DNA from: Luteibacter aegosomatis | Lineage (GTDB): Bacteria; Pseudomonadota; Gammaproteobacteria; Xanthomonadales; Rhodanobacteraceae | NCBI RefSeq assembly: GCF_023078455.1 | Contig: NZ_CP095740.1 | Span: forward strand, 1,476,001 to 1,540,000 | Length of the DNA: 64,000 nucleotides | Direction of reading: 5' to 3' | Shown: one piece after another, positions 43,065 through 51,124 of the stretch | Position numbering within the stretch: position 1 is the stretch's first letter | How the letters are laid out: each line of letters opens with the position of its first letter | The notes under the pieces: model-generated | The model's database searches: none | Seen by the model: the letters and a program-made list of their open reading frames with translations, nothing else | What the model was told of the DNA's origin: nothing | Program-made: the position numbers and the translations under genes

Positions 43065-44456
43065 ATGTCCCGCTCGTTCGATGCCATCATCGTCGGGGCC
43101 GGGCAGGCCGGCCCGGCCCTCGCCAACCGCCTCACCGCCGCCGGCCGCACGGTCGCCATCGTGGAGCGTCACCTCGTCGGCGGAACCTGCGTCAACACCG
43201 GCTGCAAGCCCACCAAGACCCTCGTCGCCAGCGCGTACGCCGCCTTCCTGGCGCGCCGTGGCGCCGATTTCGGCGTGAGCACCGGCCCGGTCGGCATCGA
43301 CATGCCTACCGTGGCCGCCCGCGCGCGCAAGGTGATCCTCGACTCGCGCAAGGGCAACGAAGACTGGCTGGCGGGCATGCCTGGGCTGGAACTGATTCGC
43401 GGGCATGCGCGCTTCGTGGGGGCGCGCGATGCCGAGGGTCGATACACGCTCGAGGTGAACGGCGAATCGATCGCGGCCAGGCAGGTATTCCTCAACGTGG
43501 GCGGTCGTGCCAGCGTGCCGGATTTTCCGGGCATCGACGAGGTGGATTATCTCACCAACAGCACCATCATCCCGCTGGAAACCGTGCCGGAGCACCTGGT
43601 GGTCGTGGGCGGCAGTTACATCGGACTCGAATTCGCCCAGATGTACCGGCGCTTCGGCGCGAGGGTGACCGTGGTGGAGCAGGGGCCGAGGCTCGTCGGC
43701 CGCGAGGACGAGGATGTCAGCCTCGAGGTCCGGGCCATCCTCGAGGCCGAAGGCATCGAGGTGCGTACCGGTGCCTGCTGCATCCGCCTTGCCCGCCACG
43801 CGAACGGTGTGGCGGTCGGCGTGGACTGCACGGACGGCAGTCCCGAGGTGGTCGGTTCGCACGTACTGCTCGCCGTGGGTCGCCGCCCGAATACGGACGA
43901 CCTTGGGCTCGACGCCGCCGGCATCGCCGTTGACGACAAGGGCTATATCCGGGTGAACGACCGCCTCGAAACCAGTGCCGACGGCGTATGGGCGCTGGGC
44001 GATTGCAACGGCAAGGGCGCGTTCACGCACACGGCGTGGAACGACTACGAAATCGTCGCCGCCAACCTGCTCGACGGCGGCGACCGCAAGGTGAGCGAAC
44101 GCATCCTCGGTTATGCGCTTTACGTCGATCCGCCGCTGGGGCGCGTCGGCATGAGCGAAACCCAGGCGCGCGCCAGCGGGCGACCGTTGCTCGTGTCCAG
44201 GCGCCCCATGGCGCGCGTCGGTCGGGCGGTGGAGAAGGGCGAAACGAGGGGGTTCATGAAGATCGTGGCCGATGCCGATACCCGGCGCATCCTCGGTGCC
44301 GCGATCCTGGGTACCTCGGGCGACGAGGCGATCCACGGTATCCTCGACATGATGAACGCCGATGCGTCGATCGACACGCTGCAATGGGCGGTGCCGATCC
44401 ATCCGACGGTATCGGAGCTGATTCCCACCGTGGTGGGCGATCTGAAACCGGCCTGA
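43065..44456 (+). CDS. FAD/NAD-dependent disulfide oxidoreductase (mercuric reductase/dihydrolipoamide dehydrogenase-like)
   Basis: Flavoprotein of 463 residues. The N-terminal FAD site is IIVGAGQAGPALANRL, the redox-active disulfide is GGTCVNTGCKPTKT (Cys about 43 and 48), the NAD site is VVVGGSYIGLEFAQMYRRFG, and a C-terminal dimerisation domain with IHPTVSELIPTVVGDL carries the conserved His that assists the disulfide. The pattern fits the pyridine-nucleotide disulfide oxidoreductase class I. It lacks an N-terminal heavy-metal domain and the paired C-terminal cysteines of MerA, so it is probably not a true mercuric reductase; no E2 gene is adjacent. It starts 21 bases after tRNA-Arg. Confidence 0.9.
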   Translation: MSRSFDAIIVGAGQAGPALANRLTAAGRTVAIVERHLVGGTCVNTGCKPTKTLVASAYAAFLARRGADFGVSTGPVGIDMPTVAARARKVILDSRKGNEDWLAGMPGLELIRGHARFVGARDAEGRYTLEVNGESIAARQVFLNVGGRASVPDFPGIDEVDYLTNSTIIPLETVPEHLVVVGGSYIGLEFAQMYRRFGARVTVVEQGPRLVGREDEDVSLEVRAILEAEGIEVRTGACCIRLARHANGVAVGVDCTDGSPEVVGSHVLLAVGRRPNTDDLGLDAAGIAVDDKGYIRVNDRLETSADGVWALGDCNGKGAFTHTAWNDYEIVAANLLDGGDRKVSERILGYALYVDPPLGRVGMSETQARASGRPLLVSRRPMARVGRAVEKGETRGFMKIVADADTRRILGAAILGTSGDEAIHGILDMMNADASIDTLQWAVPIHPTVSELIPTVVGDLKPA

Positions 44457-44483
44457 AGACCGCCGCGACGCGCGGGTGTCGCC

Positions 44484-45914
44484 TCAGTCGCCGCGGATGA
44501 CCATCAGCCTCACGTCGCTCATGTCCTCGATGGCGTAACGCACCCCTTCGCGCCCGAGTCCGGAGGATTTCGTCCCGCCGTAGGGCATGTTGTCCACGCG
44601 GAAGCTGGGTACGTCGTTGACGATGACGCCGCCCTGTTCCAGTTCGTCCCACGCACGCATGGCGTGGCGCAGGTCATCGGTGAACACGCCCGCCTGAAGG
44701 CCGAAGTCGGAATCGTTGACGACGGCGAGCGCATCGTCGAAGGTCGCGAAACGGTCGAGCAACGCGACGGGACCGAAGGCCTCCATGCGTTGCAGTTTCG
44801 CATCGCGCGGCACCTGCTCGAGCAGGGTGGCGTCGAGCATCGCGCCCTTGCGGCCGCCGCCGCAGAGTACCTTCGCGCCGGCGTCCTTCGCTTCCCCGAT
44901 CCAGCCCTGCAGCCGCTCGGCGGCGGCTTCGTCGATCATGGGACCCAGGAAGGTGCTTTTCTTTTTCGGATCGCCTGCCTTGAGTGCCTGCACCTTCGCT
45001 ACGAGACGACGGCGCAGCTCGTCGTAGAGGTCGTCGTGCACGAGGATGCGTTGCACGCTGATGCAGCTCTGGCCCGATTGATAGAAAGCGCCGAAGACCA
45101 GGCGATCCACCACGGCATCGAGCCTCGGCCCCTGGTCGCCGTCGACGATGCAGGCCGCGTTGCCGCCCAGTTCCAGCGTGACCTTCTTGTGCCCGGCCTT
45201 GGCCTTGAGGTCCCAGCCGACGATGCCGCCGGTGAAGGACAGCATCTTCAGGCGAGGATCGGTGACCAGCGCCTCGGCGTCGCGACCGAACATGGGCAGG
45301 ACGGAGAACGCGCCCTCGGGCAGATCGGTCTCGGCGAGCACTTCGCCGATGATGAGCGCTCCCAATGGCGTGCGTTCGGCGGGCTTGAGCACGAAGGGGC
45401 AGCCGGCGGCGATCGCCGGCGCCACCTTGTGCGCCACGAGATTGAGCGGAAAGTTGAACGGTGTGATGAAGGCCACCGGGCCGATCGGCACGCGGCGGGT
45501 ATAACCGTGGTATCCCGCGCTGCGCTCGGAGATTTCCAGGTTGATCGTTTCGCCGTTGATGCGGACGGCTTCTTCGGCGGCGATCTTGAACGTTTCGATG
45601 AGGCGGGTGACTTCGCCGGCGGCGTCCTTGATCGGCTTGCCCGCTTCCACGCACAACGCGTAGGCCAGCTCGTCACGGCGCGCGCGAAAGCGCTCCACGC
45701 AATGTTCCAGTACGGCTTGCCGCTGATAGGGCCTGAAGCGCCGCATGGGAACGGCGGCGCGGTATGCGGCGTCGATGGCGCGCTCCAGCGCCGAGGCGTC
45801 CGGCAACGCCACGCGGGTGGCCACCTCGCCGGTGTACTTGTCGGTGACGTCGAGTTTCGCCTTGCCCTTCACGGCGGCATTGGCGAGGTAGTAGGGGTAG
45901 CTTTTCCGGAGCAT
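44484..45914 (-). CDS. aldehyde dehydrogenase family protein
   Basis: NAD(P)-dependent aldehyde dehydrogenase of 476 residues. The core is standard: VAFITPFNFPLNLVAHKVAPA, SFTGGIVGWDLKAKAGHKK, catalytic Glu in TLELGGNAACIV, and nucleophile Cys in YQSGQSCISVQRILVHDD. The C-terminal SFRVDNMPYGGTKSSGLGREG is typical. The overall form, including KKVTLELGGN and the QSCISVQR box, resembles lactaldehyde or glyceraldehyde-phosphate-type enzymes, but the substrate is uncertain. It is convergent with the flavoprotein gene at 43065 and is transcribed alone. Confidence 0.92.
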   Translation of the reverse strand: MLRKSYPYYLANAAVKGKAKLDVTDKYTGEVATRVALPDASALERAIDAAYRAAVPMRRFRPYQRQAVLEHCVERFRARRDELAYALCVEAGKPIKDAAGEVTRLIETFKIAAEEAVRINGETINLEISERSAGYHGYTRRVPIGPVAFITPFNFPLNLVAHKVAPAIAAGCPFVLKPAERTPLGALIIGEVLAETDLPEGAFSVLPMFGRDAEALVTDPRLKMLSFTGGIVGWDLKAKAGHKKVTLELGGNAACIVDGDQGPRLDAVVDRLVFGAFYQSGQSCISVQRILVHDDLYDELRRRLVAKVQALKAGDPKKKSTFLGPMIDEAAAERLQGWIGEAKDAGAKVLCGGGRKGAMLDATLLEQVPRDAKLQRMEAFGPVALLDRFATFDDALAVVNDSDFGLQAGVFTDDLRHAMRAWDELEQGGVIVNDVPSFRVDNMPYGGTKSSGLGREGVRYAIEDMSDVRLMVIRGD

Positions 45915-45995
45915 GGCGGAGTCCGTTGGCGGCGACGCCGCCCATGATCGGGCCAGGAGCGTTCAGGTGTCGTGAGGCGTTTCGCCGCTGGCCGC

Positions 45996-47339
45996 CTAGC
46001 CTTCGCGGCTGAGCTTCATTTCGCCTTCGCCGAGCATGACGCGAACGCGCTCGCCGATGGCGATGTCGTCGGCGCGCCGCACCACCGCGTCCCGCTCGTC
46101 GAAGACGATGGCGTAGCCTCGCTCGAGGGTGGCCAGCGGACTTACCGCATGCAACGTGCGACCTTGTTGCGCGAGGTGGGCACGCGAGCGTTCGAGCTTG
46201 CGCTCGATGGCGCGCTCGAGTCGCCGGCGCAGCTCGTCGTTGCGGCGAAGCGCGGGTTCCAGGCGCAAGCGCGGATGACGGGCCGCCAGGCGTGTTTCGA
46301 GGCGTTCGAGGCGGGCGCGGCGCAGCGCGTTCGTCTGGCCCATGACGGCCAGCAGGCGACGGCGCAGGGATTCGAGGCGCTGCGCGTCGCGAGCGAGGCG
46401 CGCCTGAGGACGCTGGGCGTTCAAACGTGCCTGCCAGTGATCCGCGCGTTGCGCGGCCGCCTGCAGGCGGCGCGCCATCAGCGTGGCCATGCGCTGGCGC
46501 AGGCGATGCAGTTGCCGTTCGAGGTCGGCGCCGTCGGGCACCAGCAATTCGGCGGCGGCCGAGGGCGTGGCGGCACGCAGGTCGGCGACGAAATCGGCGA
46601 TGGTGAAGTCCACTTCGTGGCCCACGGCCGACACCACGGGCACCTTGCTGGCGTGGATCGCCCGCGCCACCGCTTCGTCGTTGAAGGCCCAGAGGTCTTC
46701 GAGCGAACCGCCGCCGCGGGTGACGAGAAGCACGTCGTAGCGGCCGCTATCCGAAGCGCGGCGGAGCATCGAAGCGATCGCGAGCGGGGCTTCGCGACCC
46801 TGCACGGGCACCGGAAGCACGTCCACTTCGGCGAGGCCGCAACGGCGGCCCAGCACGCTGAGTACGTCGCGGACGGCGGCGCCGGAAGGCGAGGTGATGA
46901 CGCCGATGCGCCTGGGGAACGCGGGTAGGGAGCGCTTGCGTTCGGCATCGAACAGGCCTTCGGCGCCGAGTCGTGCCTTCAGCTGTTCGAACTCGCGTTG
47001 CAGTGCACCTTCGCCGGCCGGCTCCATGTGCTCGGCCACGAGCTGGAATTCGCCGCGCGCCTCGTACAGGCCGACCTTGGCTCGCATGAGCACGTGCATG
47101 CCGTCGGCCGGGCGAAAGCGCAGCCGCATGGCGTTCATGCGGAACATGGCGCAGCGCACCTGGGCGTTCGCGTCTTTCAGGGTGAAATACACGTGGCCGG
47201 AGGAGGGGCGTGCGACGTTCGACAGTTCGCCTTCGATCCACACGCCCATGGGCAAGGCGTCTTCCAGCAGGTCGCGCACCAGCCGGTTCAGGCCGGACGG
47301 CGTGAAGACGTGGGGCGTGTTGTCGGCGAAGTCGGACAT
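45996..47339 (-). CDS. xseA: exodeoxyribonuclease VII large subunit
   Basis: Protein of 447 residues. The N-terminal OB fold has LEDALPMGVWIEGELSNVARPSSGHVYFTLKD. The catalytic exonuclease VII domain has RIGVITSPSGAAVRDVL and VLLVTRGGGSLEDLWAFNDE, followed by VSAVGHEVDFTIADFVADLRAATPSAAAE, all diagnostic of XseA. A long Arg/Leu-rich coiled coil follows to about residue 390, and the C-terminal YAIVFDERDAVVRRADDI ends it. With XseB it degrades single-stranded DNA. The small subunit gene is not in this window. Confidence 0.97.
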   Translation of the reverse strand: MSDFADNTPHVFTPSGLNRLVRDLLEDALPMGVWIEGELSNVARPSSGHVYFTLKDANAQVRCAMFRMNAMRLRFRPADGMHVLMRAKVGLYEARGEFQLVAEHMEPAGEGALQREFEQLKARLGAEGLFDAERKRSLPAFPRRIGVITSPSGAAVRDVLSVLGRRCGLAEVDVLPVPVQGREAPLAIASMLRRASDSGRYDVLLVTRGGGSLEDLWAFNDEAVARAIHASKVPVVSAVGHEVDFTIADFVADLRAATPSAAAELLVPDGADLERQLHRLRQRMATLMARRLQAAAQRADHWQARLNAQRPQARLARDAQRLESLRRRLLAVMGQTNALRRARLERLETRLAARHPRLRLEPALRRNDELRRRLERAIERKLERSRAHLAQQGRTLHAVSPLATLERGYAIVFDERDAVVRRADDIAIGERVRVMLGEGEMKLSREG

Positions 47340-47430
47340 GGACCGGCGAGGTTAGCACGACGGGCGAGAATGTCGATGACGCAGGGACTTACCGATGATT
47401 CCTCAGTACGTTTGTCATGGCTTCGCTTTC

Positions 47431-49038
47431 CTACATGCGGAAGACGCCGAACCTGCCTTGCTCGATCGGCGCATTGAGCGACGCCGAAATCGCCAGCCCC
47501 AGCACGCGCCGGGTGTCGGCCGGGTCGATGATGCCGTCGTCCCAGAGGCGGGCGCTGGCGTAGTAGGGATGGCCCTGGCGTTCGTACTGCTCGCGCACCG
47601 GCGCCTTGAAGGTTTCTTCTTCTTCCGCGCTCCAGGTGCCGCCCCCCGCCTCGATACCGTCGCGGCGCACGGTGGCGAGCACGGAGGCGGCCTGCTCGCC
47701 GCCCATCACGCTGATGCGCGCATTGGGCCACATCCAAAGGAATCGGGCGCCGTAGGCACGGCCGCACATCGCGTAGTTGCCCGCACCGAAGCTGCCGCCG
47801 ATCACCACGGTGAACTTCGGCACGTGCGAACAGGCCACGGCGGTGACCATCTTCGCGCCGTCCTTCGCGATGCCGGCGTTCTCGTACTTGCGGCCCACCA
47901 TGAAGCCGGTGATGTTCTGCAGGAACACCAGCGGCACGTTGCGCTGGTTGCACAGCTCGATGAAGTGGGCGCCCTTCTGCGCCGATTCGCCGAACAGGAT
48001 GCCGTTGTTGGCGACGATGCCTACCGGATAGCCGTGGATGTGGGCGAAGCCCGTGACCAGCGTCTTGCCGTAGCGCGCCTTGAATTCGTGGAATTCGGAA
48101 TCGTCGACGATCCGCGCGATCACTTCGCGGATGTCGAACGGGCGGCGCGTGTCCTCGGGAATCACGCCGTAGAGTTCGTCCGCCGCGAAGCGTGGCTCCA
48201 GCGGTGCGCGCACGGCAAGCGGCACCTTCTTCACCCGGTTGAGCGAACCGACGATGTCGCGCGCGATCGCGAGCGCGTGGGCGTCGTTCTCGGCGAAGTG
48301 GTCGGCCACGCCCGATATCGACGTGTGCACGTCGGCGCCGCCGAGCGCCTCGGCATCCACCACTTCGCCGGTGGCCGCCTTCACCAGCGGCGGGCCGCCG
48401 AGGAAGATGGTGCCCTGCTCCCGCACGATGATGGTCTCGTCGCTCATCGCGGGGACGTAGGCGCCGCCGGCGGTGCACGAGCCCATCACCACCGCGATCT
48501 GCGCGATGCCCTGCGCGCTCATGCGCGCCTGGTTGTAGAAAATGCGGCCGAAGTGCTCGCGATCGGGAAACACCTCGTCCTGCAGGGGCAGGAAGGCGCC
48601 CCCGGAGTCGACGAGGTAGATGCACGGCAGGCGGTTCTCCATCGCCACTTCCTGCGCGCGAAGGTGCTTCTTCACCGTCATCGGGAAATACGTGCCGCCC
48701 TTGACCGTGGCGTCGTTGGCGAGCACCACCACTTCCTGGCCCATGACGCGGCCGATGCCGGCGATCACGCCCGCGGCGGGCGCGGCGCCGTCGTACATGC
48801 CGTGCGCGGCGAGCGGCGCGATTTCGAGAAAGGGCGAGCCGGGGTCGAGCAGGGCGCGGATGCGCTCGCGCGGCAGCAGCTTGCCGCGCGCGACGTGCTT
48901 TTCGCGCGCCTTCGCGCCGCCACCCTCGGCGGTGCGTTTCAACGTGTCGCGCAGGTCGTCGGTAAGCGCGCGGAGGCGCAGGCTCGCGGCCTGGAAGTCG
49001 GCCGAGCGGGTGTCGATCTGCGAGGTGAGGATGGGCAT
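47431..49038 (-). CDS. liuB: methylcrotonyl-CoA carboxylase, carboxyltransferase (beta) subunit
   Basis: Carboxyltransferase of 535 residues, the standard size for the MCC beta subunit, acting in leucine degradation together with a biotin-carrying alpha subunit. The acyl-CoA and carboxybiotin sites are visible in two crotonase-like halves: [80 protein letters not shown], and in the second half [31 protein letters not shown] and [18 protein letters not shown]. No alpha subunit or enoyl-CoA hydratase is adjacent; the related liuA is at 54002 with unrelated genes between. The N-terminal residues up to 30 are variable. Confidence 0.94.
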   Translation of the reverse strand: MPILTSQIDTRSADFQAASLRLRALTDDLRDTLKRTAEGGGAKAREKHVARGKLLPRERIRALLDPGSPFLEIAPLAAHGMYDGAAPAAGVIAGIGRVMGQEVVVLANDATVKGGTYFPMTVKKHLRAQEVAMENRLPCIYLVDSGGAFLPLQDEVFPDREHFGRIFYNQARMSAQGIAQIAVVMGSCTAGGAYVPAMSDETIIVREQGTIFLGGPPLVKAATGEVVDAEALGGADVHTSISGVADHFAENDAHALAIARDIVGSLNRVKKVPLAVRAPLEPRFAADELYGVIPEDTRRPFDIREVIARIVDDSEFHEFKARYGKTLVTGFAHIHGYPVGIVANNGILFGESAQKGAHFIELCNQRNVPLVFLQNITGFMVGRKYENAGIAKDGAKMVTAVACSHVPKFTVVIGGSFGAGNYAMCGRAYGARFLWMWPNARISVMGGEQAASVLATVRRDGIEAGGGTWSAEEEETFKAPVREQYERQGHPYYASARLWDDGIIDPADTRRVLGLAISASLNAPIEQGRFGVFRM

Positions 49039-49146
49039 TGGGGGCTTTCGTGATCGGACGAAACCGTAATGATAGCGGGGGACGGCGTGGCGCTAACGCT
49101 GCGTTGCGGCAGCGCTTTCGCGATGCGGCCGGGAAAGCGAGACGCC

Positions 49147-49174
49147 AAAAAAACGGCCGCCCGAAGGCGGCCGT
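49147..49174 (-). terminator. intrinsic terminator of the Ala-rich lipoprotein gene
   Basis: ACGGCCGCC-CGAA-GGCGGCCGT (49153-49174), with seven A's on the left that become a T-run on the minus strand. It stands 28 bases past the stop of the lipoprotein gene. Confidence 0.93.
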
Positions 49175-49201
49175 CCTGGACATCGAAGCAACCCGCGAGG
49201 A

Positions 49202-49585
49202 TTACTTCTTGCTGTCGTCCTTCGCGCTGTCGGCGTTGGAAGCGGCGTCCTTCGCCTGGTCGGCCGACTTGTCGGCCTGGTCGGCGGCATTGGCAGCAGC
49301 GTCCTTGGCGGCGTCCGAAGCGCCACCGGCGGTCGAGGCCGAAGCGGCGCTCTGGGCCTGGGCGGCGGCATCCTTGGCCTGGTCGGCCGACTGCTGAGCC
49401 TGGTCGGCGGCCTGCGAGGTCGCGGCGTTCTGCGACTGATCGGCGGCCTGCTGGGCCTTGTCGGCCTGCTGCTGAGCATCGGAGGCCGACTTCTGGGCGT
49501 CCTGCGCGGAATCCTGCGCGCCGTTGCTGCAAGCGGCCAGGAGCGCGACGAGCGCAGAGGCGAGAAGGGTACGCGTCAAATTCAT
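49202..49585 (-). CDS. Ala-rich coiled-coil lipoprotein
   Basis: Protein of 127 residues. The signal peptide MNLTRTLLASALVALLAAC ends in lipobox LAAC (Cys19). The mature part is a low-complexity helix rich in Ala, Gln, Asp, Lys and Ser with repeating units such as AADQAQQSADQAKDAA and ends KDDSKK, so it is a likely extended coiled coil of Lpp/OprI type, though no terminal Lys-Tyr-Arg linkage motif is seen. It could be a periplasmic or outer membrane spacer; function is unknown. The gene has its own terminator and a 160-base upstream gap, so it is expressed alone. Confidence 0.82.
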   Translation of the reverse strand: MNLTRTLLASALVALLAACSNGAQDSAQDAQKSASDAQQQADKAQQAADQSQNAATSQAADQAQQSADQAKDAAAQAQSAASASTAGGASDAAKDAAANAADQADKSADQAKDAASNADSAKDDSKK

Positions 49586-49745
49586 GGTGTTTCTCCTTAA
49601 CCGTGGAATGCCGTTGGGCGGGCGTATTAATAGCTCACTTGCCTGGGAGTGGCTACCGAAGCGTCGTGCGGGCTTCAGGACTCGTTAAAGGCCATCCACA
49701 CCGCGTGAGCGTTTCATGTGCCCGCCGTCGTTTTCGACTTCGGTT

Positions 49746-50921
49746 TCACACCAATTCAATGGCGATCGCCGTTGCCTCGCCGCCACCGATGCACAGCGCG
49801 GCGACACCACGTTTTGCCCCACGGGCCGTCAACGCATTGAGAAGAGTGACCACGATGCGCGCGCCGCTGGCCCCGATCGGGTGGCCCAGGGCGGTGGCGC
49901 CGCCGTGCACGTTGACCTTGTCGTGCGGCAGGCCGAGCTCGCGCATGGCCGCCATCGGCACCACGGCGAACGCTTCGTTGATCTCCACCAGGTCGAGGTC
50001 GTCCACCGTCCAGCCGGCCTTGTCGAGCACCTTCTGGATGGCGCCGACCGGCGCCGTGGTGAACCACTCCGGCTCCTGCGAATGCGTGGCGTGGGCCACG
50101 ATGCGTGCGAGCGGGGTCACGCCACGGGCCTTGGCGTCGTCGGCCGAGAGCAGCACCAGCGCCGCCGCGCCGTCGGAGATGCTCGAGGAGCTGGCAGCGG
50201 TGATGGTGCCGTTTTCCTTGCGGAAGGCGGCGCGAAGGGTGGGGATCTTGGCCACGTCGGAACGGCCCGGCTGTTCGTCTTCGGCGAAGGCCTGCGGACC
50301 CTTGCGACCCTGCACGGTGACGGGGACGATTTCGTTCGCGAACGCGCCCGAGGCTTGCGCCGCCTTCGCGCGTTCCACCGAGGCGATGGCGAAGGCATCC
50401 TGCTCTTCGCGGCTGAAATGGTATTTGTCGGCGCATTGCTCGCCGAAAACGCCCATGGCCTTGCCGTCGTACGGGTTGGTGAGACCGTCCCAGGCCATGT
50501 GGTCGACCAACTGGCCGTCGCCGTAGCGGATGCCGGTACGCGCGTTGACCATGTGCGGCGCGTTGGTCATCGACTCCATGCCGCCGGCCACCACGATGCT
50601 GGCCGAGCCGGCCTTGATGAGATCGTGGCCGAGCATCAGGGCCTTCATGCCCGAGCCGCAGACCTTGTTGACGGTGGTGCAGCCGACGGCCACGGGCAGG
50701 CCGGCCTTGAGCGAGGCCTGGCGGGCCGGGGCCTGGCCGAGGTTGGCGGGCAAGACGCAGCCCATGATCACTTCGCTGACATCGGCCGGGGCGATGCCGG
50801 ACTGCTCCAGCGCCGCCTTGATGGCGACCGAGCCCAGTTCCGGCGTGGGAACGCCGGTGAACTGGCCGAGGAAGGAACCGATGGCGGTGCGCTTGGCACC
50901 CGCGATGACGATGTCGGACAT
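49746..50921 (-). CDS. acetyl-CoA C-acetyltransferase (thiolase)
   Basis: Thiolase of 391 residues from the ATG at 50921 (MSDIVIAGAKRTAIGSF). Active-site residues are visible: nucleophile Cys in TTVNKVCGSGMKALMLG (about 88), His in VNVHGGATALGHPIGASGARI (about 347) and the C-terminal Cys in GVAALCIGGGEATAIAIE. It condenses or cleaves acetyl-CoA units in short-chain acyl-CoA metabolism, possibly at the end of leucine breakdown (acetoacetyl-CoA). An upstream in-frame extension does not resemble thiolases and was rejected. The gene is divergent from the autotransporter gene, with a gap of 203 bases. Confidence 0.94.
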   Translation of the reverse strand: MSDIVIAGAKRTAIGSFLGQFTGVPTPELGSVAIKAALEQSGIAPADVSEVIMGCVLPANLGQAPARQASLKAGLPVAVGCTTVNKVCGSGMKALMLGHDLIKAGSASIVVAGGMESMTNAPHMVNARTGIRYGDGQLVDHMAWDGLTNPYDGKAMGVFGEQCADKYHFSREEQDAFAIASVERAKAAQASGAFANEIVPVTVQGRKGPQAFAEDEQPGRSDVAKIPTLRAAFRKENGTITAASSSSISDGAAALVLLSADDAKARGVTPLARIVAHATHSQEPEWFTTAPVGAIQKVLDKAGWTVDDLDLVEINEAFAVVPMAAMRELGLPHDKVNVHGGATALGHPIGASGARIVVTLLNALTARGAKRGVAALCIGGGEATAIAIELV

Positions 50922-51124
50922 GGGGACTCCGTAAGACTCGCAAGGCCGCCCGAAAAAGGCGGAAAACCCGTCGAGTATCGCAGTCGCCCCCGTGGAGGGG
51001 CAATCTGCGGCGCCGCAAACCGCCGATTCATACGCATCGGGGCGCAAAAGGTTGTGGCAACATCGACGGCACGCGATCCGGGAGGTGGGTCGCAGGACGA
51101 TCGACTTCAAGGCAGGGGGAGTTC